Shown one piece after another: positions 57,713 through 64,000 of a DNA stretch of 64,000 bases. This stretch comes from Vibrio rhizosphaerae (GTDB taxonomy: Bacteria > Pseudomonadota > Gammaproteobacteria > Enterobacterales > Vibrionaceae). Every line of letters begins with the position of its first letter. Within the stretch, counting starts at the first letter, position 1. The stretch is from NCBI RefSeq assembly GCF_024347095.1, contig NZ_AP024904.1, forward strand, positions 124,001-188,000, read 5' to 3'. The position numbers and the translations under genes are program-made. A model generated the notes under the pieces. It was given only the letters and a program-made list of their open reading frames with translations. It was not told where the DNA came from and did not search any database.

Positions 57713-58300
57713 TCACACCACCATTGGCAGTGTTGATGCAACCAGCAGGAAAGCCATGGTGTAGTTAAACCATAAAAGATGCGCTGGTTTTCTCAGTAAG
57801 GTACTGATCTGCTTGCCGGCAAAAATCCAAGTGGTGCCGGAAGGAATATTAATGATGATAAAAATCACAGCCGTCCAGAGCAGCCCTTGCACGCTTGCCG
57901 AAGGATTATAGAGGCTCACCGCGGTGAGTGCCATCGACCAGCCTTTCGGGTTGACCCACTGAAACAATGCTGCGGCATAGAAGGTCATCGGTTGGTAGTC
58001 ACCGGTGGCTATCTTGGATTGACTGGTCGCGATCTTGATTGCCAAATAAACCAGATAGGACAGGCACAGCCATTTGAGCATCGGTTGCAGGGTCGGGAAA
58101 GCGTGGAAAACACTGCTCGCACCGATCCCGACCAGAAACAGCATCGCCCCAAAGCCAAGAGTGACGCCCAGCATATGAGGGAGCGTGCGGACAAAACCGA
58201 CATTTGCCCCGGAAGTCATCAGCATCATATTGTTTGGCCCGGGCGTGAATGTTGCGGTAAATGCAAAGAGTACAAGTGCGGGGAGTTGTTCAAATAGCAT
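57713..58300 (-). CDS. LysE/RhtB family translocator
   Basis: 195 aa inner-membrane exporter of amino acids or related metabolites, about six segments. The N-terminus contains TFTPGPNNMMLMTSGANVGF, the LysE family signature, and WVNPKGWSMAL lies in the middle. The exact substrate cannot be told. It is on the same strand as nhaD, 186 bases upstream, and probably transcribed separately. Confidence 0.88.
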   Translation of the reverse strand: MLFEQLPALVLFAFTATFTPGPNNMMLMTSGANVGFVRTLPHMLGVTLGFGAMLFLVGIGASSVFHAFPTLQPMLKWLCLSYLVYLAIKIATSQSKIATGDYQPMTFYAAALFQWVNPKGWSMALTAVSLYNPSASVQGLLWTAVIFIIINIPSGTTWIFAGKQISTLLRKPAHLLWFNYTMAFLLVASTLPMVV

Positions 58301-58583
58301 GGATTGGTCTCTGATGATTGTTAGTTATGTTAATAAACGCAATCATAACGAGAATAGGGCGCAATTTTGTGTTTATATTGAATGTATCATCCGCTTTTGG
58401 ACAATAAATCGTTTCTATTTAGCTTATTGGAGAAATAATCTTGCAGGGTGTAATGAGAGTGGACAATGTGAGCAGGAGAGCGGCAGAAAGTACAACTCTG
58501 GGAGATTTGCGGAACCAGAGACAGTACCACATCAACGCGCCATACTGTCATTGGTTCGATTACTGACTGGTGTTCTATCAGTC

Positions 58584-58970
58584 TCAGTGAGTATATTGTG
58601 CCAATAAACGTTTCAATGCATCCGGGTCTTGCTGTGCAAGCTTATCCAAAGCCTCTTTTGCAGTGTTTCTTATGTTCTCCTGATGCGTTTTTTTCACCGT
58701 TTCAACTTTATCCAAAAGTTTAGTCAGTTCTGCAACCTCTTTGCTTTTACTATTCTTACTTAACTCAAGAACCACCTTGGCGAGCAAACCTAGCTGAGTA
58801 CCGTAACTTGCAACATGACTCACGATCTCTTTTTCTATCGCTTGATTGCCGGCAAAATTGAGTTCGATTTGGGGGGATAAAAAGTTATTCCGGGCATTAA
58901 TCTCTTGTTCAACCGCACCGCTTAACGGTAAGTAGATGTCTTTTAACCAAAATGTAAACCATGGATTCAT
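58584..58970 (-). CDS. hypothetical helical protein
   Basis: 128 aa, mostly helical. N-terminal MNPWFTFWLKDIYLPLSGAVEQEIN is followed by coiled-coil-like heptads (about residues 55-115) and the end DPDALKRLLAQYTH. No signal peptide, no known domain. I choose the ATG at 58970 because AAGGTG lies seven bases upstream; the frame stays open far upstream, overlapping the GNAT gene, but that part looks non-coding. I do not recognise a family; a phasin-like or poly-hydroxyalkanoate-linked role would be a guess. Confidence 0.65.
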   Translation of the reverse strand: MNPWFTFWLKDIYLPLSGAVEQEINARNNFLSPQIELNFAGNQAIEKEIVSHVASYGTQLGLLAKVVLELSKNSKSKEVAELTKLLDKVETVKKTHQENIRNTAKEALDKLAQQDPDALKRLLAQYTH

Positions 58971-59094
58971 ATCTTTCACCTTAATCAATGTGATGTACTG
59001 ATATGACAATAGTCCACTTTGCGACAGTATGTGTTTGATTGAATATAATAAGTGTGATTTTCTACGTTCATCACGCAGTATGATGGTGATGACA

Positions 59095-59607
59095 TCAATC
59101 CCTTTGCCGCATGCTGGCATCAATTTCCAGTTGCCAGTAGCCGACGGAAATGTGGCGATTAAACTTGAAACCGATATCGTGGAACTCACCGACCTGATTG
59201 AACCCCAGAGATTCATGTAGCCGAACACTGGGTCGGTTCGGCAGGGCAATCACACCCATTACGTTTTTAATCCCTTGCTGTTTCAGGCGTTCGATAAGCT
59301 TGCGATATAATGCGCGCCCGAAGCCCTTTCCCGTCGCCGGAGATGCTAAGTAAATGGTTGATTCTGCGGTAAATCTGTATGCAGAACGGCCATGCCAAGG
59401 GCTGGCATAAGCATACCCCATCACTTCATGATCCACTTCTAACACCAGATATGGGAACCCTGTGTCCAAGATCTTTTGCAGCCGTGCGCCCATTTGATCG
59501 ACTGATAAGGGCTGCTCTTCAAAGGTGATAGTTGTATCCCGGATAAAATGATTGTAAATCGCGGTGATCGCCGCGGCGTCATTTAAATGCGCGTTTCTGA
59601 TATTCAT
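59095..59607 (-). CDS. GNAT acetyltransferase, phosphinothricin/YncA type
   Basis: 170 aa, MddA/YncA group of N-acetyltransferases, which acetylate methionine sulfone/sulfoximine or phosphinothricin-like amino acids. The typical N-terminus DAAAITAIYNHFIRDTTITFE and the core YASPWHGRSAYRFTAESTIYL, GKGFGRALYRKL and LHESLGFNQVGEF are all present. GGGAGGACGC precedes the ATG at 59607. Same strand as MarC upstream, possible operon. Confidence 0.9.
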   Translation of the reverse strand: MNIRNAHLNDAAAITAIYNHFIRDTTITFEEQPLSVDQMGARLQKILDTGFPYLVLEVDHEVMGYAYASPWHGRSAYRFTAESTIYLASPATGKGFGRALYRKLIERLKQQGIKNVMGVIALPNRPSVRLHESLGFNQVGEFHDIGFKFNRHISVGYWQLEIDASMRQRD

Positions 59608-59634
59608 GCGTCCTCCCTGACGCTAAAAATCTGA

Positions 59635-60243
59635 TTATGACCCGACCCATTTACTAATGCCAATCGCTTCCATAATAAATTCGACAGACAACGCAGCCAG
59701 TATCATCCCCATCACTCGGGTCAGCAGAGACGCCCCGCCAATACCAATAATTCTGATAATTTTGCCCGAGAAAATCAGTAAAAACAGTGTCGCAGCTAAA
59801 ACCGTCAACATCGTCAGCGATGTAACGACCTGCTCCTGAATCGTATAAATATTGTTATCTGTAATCAGAATGACGGCCAGAATGGCTCCGGGAGATGCTG
59901 TTGCAGGAATCGCGAGCGGAAACACGGCAATATCATGCAGCGGCTCTTGTGTTTCGTTTTGATTCCCATTGGAAAATATCATCTGGAGTCCGAACAAGAA
60001 CAAAATGACGCCGCCAGCAACCTGAAATGAGATAAGGCTGATTCCCATCGCGCCAAGCAGTAACTGTCCGAGAACAATTGCACCGGTCAAAATGAGCGCG
60101 GCATAAAAAATAGTCTTATATGCCGTTTTTCTGCGCTCGGCGGCAGATAGCTTGGGTGTCATAGCCGCAAACAGCGCCATGGTACCAATTGGGTCAACCG
60201 TTGCCCAAATCACTAGAAAATCGTGTATTACCTTGTCTATCAC
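59635..60243 (-). CDS. MarC family membrane protein
   Basis: 202 aa inner-membrane protein with six segments, MarC/UPF0056 family, function unknown despite the name. The stretch FLVIWATVDPIGTMALFAAMTP and the central ASPGAILAVILI block are family signatures. I choose the GTG at 60243, so the protein begins VIDKVIHDF as homologues do, although AAGGA is 11 bases away; the frame extends to 60306 with a poorly conserved basic extension. Confidence 0.82.
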   Translation of the reverse strand: MIDKVIHDFLVIWATVDPIGTMALFAAMTPKLSAAERRKTAYKTIFYAALILTGAIVLGQLLLGAMGISLISFQVAGGVILFLFGLQMIFSNGNQNETQEPLHDIAVFPLAIPATASPGAILAVILITDNNIYTIQEQVVTSLTMLTVLAATLFLLIFSGKIIRIIGIGGASLLTRVMGMILAALSVEFIMEAIGISKWVGS

Positions 60244-60306
60244 TGGCTTTGTAGTCCTTATTTCATAATCAATGAGATGAATTTTCCTCTTGCGAGGGGC
60301 TGTCAC

Positions 60307-60655
60307 GGAAGTGACGAATCATTTGTGTCGGAGGCATCGTGGCATCGACTAGAATAATGGTGGTTATCCTAAATCTTATGCGCAGAGATGGAAGTCTATG
60401 AGCCCTAAATATGACGAAAAATTAACGATCAATGCAATCTTTATTTTGTTAGTTTCTATTGCTGAAAGTGAAATGCCGGTTTTAGCCCCCCACACCTTAT
60501 AGGGCCACTTCTCGCACAGGTCACAAGGGGGAATTATTCTCATCGTTTCAATGCGCTGATTCAGTATAGTCTTCTATGCTTAGGCTGACTGATGTTATCA
60601 ATGAAATATGAGTTAAATATGACACTTCAAAGATTAAAAAAGTGAGAAAGCAATC
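60307..60655. other. intergenic region, 349 bp
   Basis: Divergent promoter region between marC and the GH114-like gene. A short frame of 34 codons at 60398-60502 has a GGAAG site but no recognisable content; I leave it uncalled. Confidence 0.4.
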
Positions 60656-61549
60656 ATGAAAAGAATCGTCCAATCGGTATGTTTATCATGCGCGATGATG
60701 CTGAGTATCGCAGCCTGTCAGGCTAACCCTCAATCTTATTCATCACATGACCTCACTTGGTGGTCTGTACCTCTCGGGCTGAGTTGGATGTGGCAACTTC
60801 AGGATTATGAGAATTTTAAGATTGACCCAGAAATTGATGTTTATGATATTGACCTGTTTGAAGGAAGTGAAGGCGGCGCGCAGAGCTTGATTCACAGACT
60901 GAAATCAGCCAATAAAAAGGTCATTTGTTATTTCAGTGCCGGAACGCGAGAGGATTGGCGCAGTGATGCCGGTGATTTTAGCGACAGCGCAGTGATTGCC
61001 GACGGAGATATGGACGACTGGCCGGGAGAAGTCTGGCTCAACATTGCCAATCGTGAGGTTCTTGAAAACAATATTAAGCCGATCATGGCAAAGCGGCTCG
61101 ATTTGGCAGCGGCAAGCGGTTGTGACGCTGTGGAACCGGATAACGTCGATGCTTATGCGAATACGGATGAAACGCACGGTATCATCAGCGCCGATGACCA
61201 GCTGAGATACAACCGTTGGTTAGGTGACGCTGCCCATCAGCGAGGCCTTGCTATCGGGCTCAAGAATGATTTGCAGCAGCTTGATGCGTTAGTTGATCAC
61301 TTTGATTTTGCGGTCAACGAACAATGTTATGCCTATGGGATTGAATGCGTTGACTATCAAGGAACGTTTCTCGCCAAAGGTAAACCGGTCTTTAACCAAG
61401 AATACTATACCAACGGTCGGGAAGGCGAAATTGACAAAAGCACGTTCATCTCTTCAGCATGTCCATATTTTCAGAGTGTCGGTATTTCGTCGTTGTGGAA
61501 GACGGGATATGCGTTAGATGGGGTTGGGGTGCGGTCTTGTGTACATTAA
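60656..61549 (+). CDS. GH114-like lipoprotein, endo-alpha-1,4-polygalactosaminidase family
   Basis: 297 aa. The N-terminal signal (about residues 1-20) has a plausible lipobox, SIAAC, giving an anchored lipoprotein. The rest is a TIM barrel of the GH114 family: WQLQDYENF, VICYFSAGTREDWRSD, then the presumed catalytic acidic stretch GCDAVEPDNVDAY and FNQEYY. GH114 enzymes cut galactosaminogalactan-type polymers; in this bacterium the substrate may be an exopolysaccharide. It stands alone before the repeat region and has host-like base composition. Confidence 0.85.
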   Translation: MKRIVQSVCLSCAMMLSIAACQANPQSYSSHDLTWWSVPLGLSWMWQLQDYENFKIDPEIDVYDIDLFEGSEGGAQSLIHRLKSANKKVICYFSAGTREDWRSDAGDFSDSAVIADGDMDDWPGEVWLNIANREVLENNIKPIMAKRLDLAAASGCDAVEPDNVDAYANTDETHGIISADDQLRYNRWLGDAAHQRGLAIGLKNDLQQLDALVDHFDFAVNEQCYAYGIECVDYQGTFLAKGKPVFNQEYYTNGREGEIDKSTFISSACPYFQSVGISSLWKTGYALDGVGVRSCVH

Positions 61550-61591
61550 GCATGGCTGTTGTGTTTTCAACCTCTGGCTTCGGAAATATGG

Positions 61592-61818
61592 CGCACAATT
61601 ACGTTTTGCGGTTTCAGAGGCATTGGTGCTCTGTGTGCCTGTTACTCTTGCAGAGATGCAAGCGTAACCAGAAGATCTTTTTTTCTTTGCCTAGCCTCCG
61701 GCATCGAAATTTGACGCACAATCAGCGTCAGTGATTTCAGGAGCATCGGTGCTCAGTGCGCCAGTCACTCTTGCCAAGATGCAAGAGTAACCAGAAAATC
61801 TTTTTTGTTTGGCTTGGT
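61592..61818. repeat. imperfect tandem repeat, period 123 bp
   Basis: Unit A (61592-61714) and unit B (61715-61818) both begin CGCACAAT and share GGTGCTC, GTCACTCTTGC-like and GATGCAAG-GTAACCAGAA blocks in the same order. Each ends in a poly-T stretch followed by a TTTGGCTTGG-like end. The sequence resembles short intergenic elements I remember as common in Vibrio and relatives, where spurious small proteins are often annotated. Confidence 0.7.
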
Positions 61819-61864
61819 CGCACGTTTTCCAGAACCAGCTTTTACGGGCGTCCTGCCCGGAAAA

Positions 61865-61917
61865 GCTTAACCATTCTTCCATGAATGGTTTTCTTCGTTT
61901 GGTGGTTGATTTGAGTT
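61865..61917. repeat. dispersed hairpin repeat, copy 2
   Basis: Second copy of the 53-base element at 4321-4373, same orientation. Its inner inverted repeat AACCATT-N8-AATGGTT differs from the first copy by a compensatory C:G to T:A change. Confidence 0.65.
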
Positions 61918-62318
61918 GGGTGAAACATAGCAAAAGCTAGAAAAGCTACCTATATCAAAAAATGTCATGTTTGTGTCGATTTTTTCTGGCGGTTTTCTTT
62001 AACCTATTCAATGCTATGTAGAGTGTTCAGATGCTTACTTGCGAACAAATGGGGCTTATCCGAGATGTGTATGGCGGGTGGGAACGCTAGTCAATCATTT
62101 GTGAGCAAATTAGACAGTGTTGTGCTGTGGTTTGTGACGTAGTGATGTTTTTTACCGACATTTTGTCTGTCTTTTCATGCGATTAGGACAGAAGTTTCAT
62201 TGGTTGGCGGTAAATATACAGAAGTATTCCTATAGAGTGGTTCTGTATAATGAGCTGTTATGAGCTACCAAACCTCAACATTCAAGTTAATATTCAACAC
62301 ATTTGAAGTAAATTTTTT

Positions 62319-63053
62319 ATGACAGATAAACCTAGATATGGAAGTCAATATTCTGATACTGATTGGGGATGTGACTACTTTGAGATAGAAACAGACACAC
62401 CGATTGGAAAAATCAAGGTATGTCATGTAGTAGTAAACGACATAAAGATAATATCTGAAGCACTAGCTAAAAAAGTACTCGATACTTCTTGGATGACAAA
62501 TTTAGATGTAGGTACCAAGAGAGCATATGATAGAACAGTTCAAGAAACTGCTTCTGCACTAGTTGAGATATTTGAATCTACCACCACACCTTCTGATGTA
62601 GGGAGTGAGTTTGGTGAAGTAATGGTTTCAATTGGATCTACCAAAGCACTTGAGAAAATATTTAATCATGTAATTTTGCCCATAGCAGAACTCTGGAAGC
62701 CCCAGATTAAACAAAATGAAGGCTTTGATTTTCATACAGTATGTCCTGACATGTTTATAAATTTTGGAGAAGCAAAATATTCAGGAAGTGCAAACCCCCA
62801 TGGTAATGCAATAAATCAATCAAAAGGTTTTATAGATGATGAAAAACATCTAAGGGATTATGTTCACTTAAGAGAGTTGGCTTCAGACGCAGCCATTGAA
62901 AACCTGAACAATGATAGTTTTGGTGTTGTCGCGTCATTCTCAATAAATACATCTGACTCACTTGAAGTTTTAAAGAATGCTATTAATACAGCTCAAGATA
63001 AATTGAGTTTAGATAGTATAAAAGCAGTATATTTGGTTGGGGTAAGCACATGA
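62319..63053 (+). CDS. hamA: HamA-like nuclease (DUF1837) of a Hachiman defence system
   Basis: 244 aa. The pattern fits the DUF1837 family, effector of Hachiman: an acidic residue region SEFGEVM (E97, E100), then CPDMFINFGEAKYSG with the PD-(D/E)xK-type E151-x-K153 pair. In Hachiman, HamA is held inactive by the helicase HamB and degrades DNA when damage or phage DNA processing is sensed. The stop codon overlaps the start of a helicase gene (ATGA), the usual operon form. Sampled coding lines have about 35-38 percent GC against about 47 percent in the window's core, which points to transfer. The ribosome site before ATG 62319 is weak. Confidence 0.78.
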   Translation: MTDKPRYGSQYSDTDWGCDYFEIETDTPIGKIKVCHVVVNDIKIISEALAKKVLDTSWMTNLDVGTKRAYDRTVQETASALVEIFESTTTPSDVGSEFGEVMVSIGSTKALEKIFNHVILPIAELWKPQIKQNEGFDFHTVCPDMFINFGEAKYSGSANPHGNAINQSKGFIDDEKHLRDYVHLRELASDAAIENLNNDSFGVVASFSINTSDSLEVLKNAINTAQDKLSLDSIKAVYLVGVST

Positions 63054-64000
63054 GCATAACCGATATTGTAGAAGATATTGAACCAATCAATGGTATTTCT
63101 GAACTATTAGATATTCTTCATAAAGAAGGCCCTGTAAGCTCTGAAGTATTAGAAAAGATAGCTTATTATAAAAAGTTCCACAGAGATAAGTTTCAGGAAC
63201 ATGAAGAGAAAATCATCACTTCTCTCGGACTCTTTTATAAATTACCTGAACCAAAAAATTTGTACTCATTCCTTTTGTCGGGTATTGGAAAACGACATAA
63301 GGAAGAGTTTGGTGAGTATCTTACCCCTGTTCAGGCAAGTGTAAGAAGAGCAGTTAATGAATATAAAGTGGTTTCTATATCTGCACCAACAAGTGCTGGA
63401 AAGTCATATTCTATCAGAGATTTTATTGCTGAAGATGATGGTGATGCTGTTGTAATTGTTCCTTCTAGAGCTTTGATCGCAGAGTATGTCAACACAATGA
63501 AGCAAAAGTTCAATGGTGACAAAAATGTGATGATATCCTCATTTGTAGATGACATATTCAAATCTAGGAATCTACGAAGAATATTTATTCTTACACCTGA
63601 ACGAGCAAGAGACCTATTTTCCAGCAATCTAAACTTAAATATAAAAGTATTTTTCTTTGATGAAGCTCAGGTTTCTGAAGAAAATGAAAGAGGGGTTATT
63701 TTCGATGTTCTTGTGCGAAGGGTTAAGCAATATTTTGACAAAGCAAAATTAATTTTTGCGCATCCGTTTGTAGAAAATCCTGACGCTCAACTTAAAAAGC
63801 ATAACTTTTCTGAAGCAGATGGCTATTCGAGATCATATAGCTATGGCTCTGTAGGTAAAATCTTTATATATCAGCATAAAAATAAAAAATATTATTACTT
63901 CTCTCCATTTATTGAACGCGGTCACCAGATTAAAAAATGTGTAGAGCATGAAAAAAAGTTCAGTGATTTTGCATTTGATGGAGCTCACTCCGTCCTTGTC
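63050..64000 (+). CDS. hamB: HamB-like superfamily 2 helicase, cut by window edge
   Basis: 317 codons are visible and the frame is open to the end of the window. After an N-terminal helical region (about residues 1-95) comes a helicase core: Walker A-like SAPTSAGKSYS (about 120-130), then IVPSRALIAEY (motif Ia), ILTPERAR and the DEAQ box in VFFFDEAQVSE. The second RecA domain and C-terminus lie outside. It overlaps hamA by four bases and has the same low GC, so the two form one unit. This matches HamB (AbpB-type) of Hachiman systems. Confidence 0.75.
   Translation, partial: MSITDIVEDIEPINGISELLDILHKEGPVSSEVLEKIAYYKKFHRDKFQEHEEKIITSLGLFYKLPEPKNLYSFLLSGIGKRHKEEFGEYLTPVQASVRRAVNEYKVVSISAPTSAGKSYSIRDFIAEDDGDAVVIVPSRALIAEYVNTMKQKFNGDKNVMISSFVDDIFKSRNLRRIFILTPERARDLFSSNLNLNIKVFFFDEAQVSEENERGVIFDVLVRRVKQYFDKAKLIFAHPFVENPDAQLKKHNFSEADGYSRSYSYGSVGKIFIYQHKNKKYYYFSPFIERGHQIKKCVEHEKKFSDFAFDGAHSVLV

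Larger units (their letters stand above)
61550..62318. other. repeat-rich region without genes, 769 bp
   Basis: Between the GH114-like gene and hamA. It contains a 123-bp-period tandem repeat, a copy of the dispersed hairpin repeat also found near 4321, and about 400 bp of AT-rich sequence before hamA with no feature I recognise. Open frames through it have no conserved domain. Confidence 0.6.

Noticed and set aside
60398..60502. 34-codon open frame before the GH114-like gene
   Set aside because: Ribosome site plausible, but the product has no signal, domain or known relative; too short to support.
61691..61933. 80-codon open frame on the minus strand in the repeat block
   Set aside because: It is a translation of the intergenic repeats; proteins of this kind recur in genomes as annotation artefacts.

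Overview
The window looks like chromosomal DNA of a Vibrio, most likely from the smaller chromosome. The evidence is a Qrr quorum-sensing small RNA with a LuxO-type operator and a sigma-54 promoter, a ShyB-like endopeptidase, a VCA-style run of genes (sstT, popT/DUF368, phr, erfK-like gene, lpp, DEAD-box helicase, pstSCAB, pnuC, shyB, GGDEF/EAL gene) that I recall from V. cholerae chromosome II, and many methyl-accepting and cyclic-di-GMP proteins. I see no rRNA, tRNA, CRISPR array or insertion sequence.

Layout. Positions 1-4200 hold a beta-glucoside PTS operon (ascF-ascB, the latter cut by the left edge), divergent from a gluconokinase gene, with a GntR-type repressor gene convergent behind it. 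Two overlapping GntR operators lie in the shared promoter region. Positions 4400-15430 carry housekeeping and accessory genes: an AlaX-type editing protein, a nucleotidyltransferase-like protein, a RidA-like protein, a chemoreceptor, a DUF445 protein, an ABC exporter, glycogen debranching enzyme and a Sel1-repeat protein. Positions 15550-19830 carry sstT, popT, a qrr small RNA gene with its regulatory region, and an MFS gene. Positions 19900-22950 hold an overlapping pair of TPR proteins, one of them a diguanylate cyclase.

Positions 23260-27960 form a DUF523/DUF1722-merR-photolyase-L,D-transpeptidase run, in which coding sequences overlap at two of the three junctions. It is preceded by two matched inverted repeats and followed by lpp, a likely transpeptidase substrate. 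Positions 28270-35290 carry a DEAD-box helicase, a second chemoreceptor and the complete pstSCAB phosphate operon behind two Pho-box-like sites. Positions 35760-38730 look like a nicotinamide riboside salvage cluster (pnuC, nucleoside phosphorylase, Crp-like regulator, pncA). Positions 38790-47220 carry a YjiH protein, a CBM48 protein, ShyB, a GGDEF-EAL protein, a small hypothetical gene, a candidate new sigma-54-dependent small RNA on the minus strand, a porin and AcpH. Positions 47230-60240 are mostly transporters and their regulators (MFS, AzlCD, NhaD, LysE, MarC), with acetyltransferases, an aldo/keto reductase, a short lipoprotein and a repeat-containing secreted protein.

The right end changes character. 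After a GH114-like lipoprotein there is about 0.77 kb of imperfect dispersed repeats. Then comes an AT-rich two-gene unit, a DUF1837-type nuclease overlapping a superfamily 2 helicase that runs off the edge. I read this as a Hachiman (HamAB) anti-phage system acquired by transfer. The observations I rate highest are the candidate sigma-54 small RNA at 45012-45112, the Hachiman locus, the asc/gnt cluster as a possible aldobionate pathway, and a hairpin in a dispersed repeat whose two copies differ by a compensatory base-pair change.
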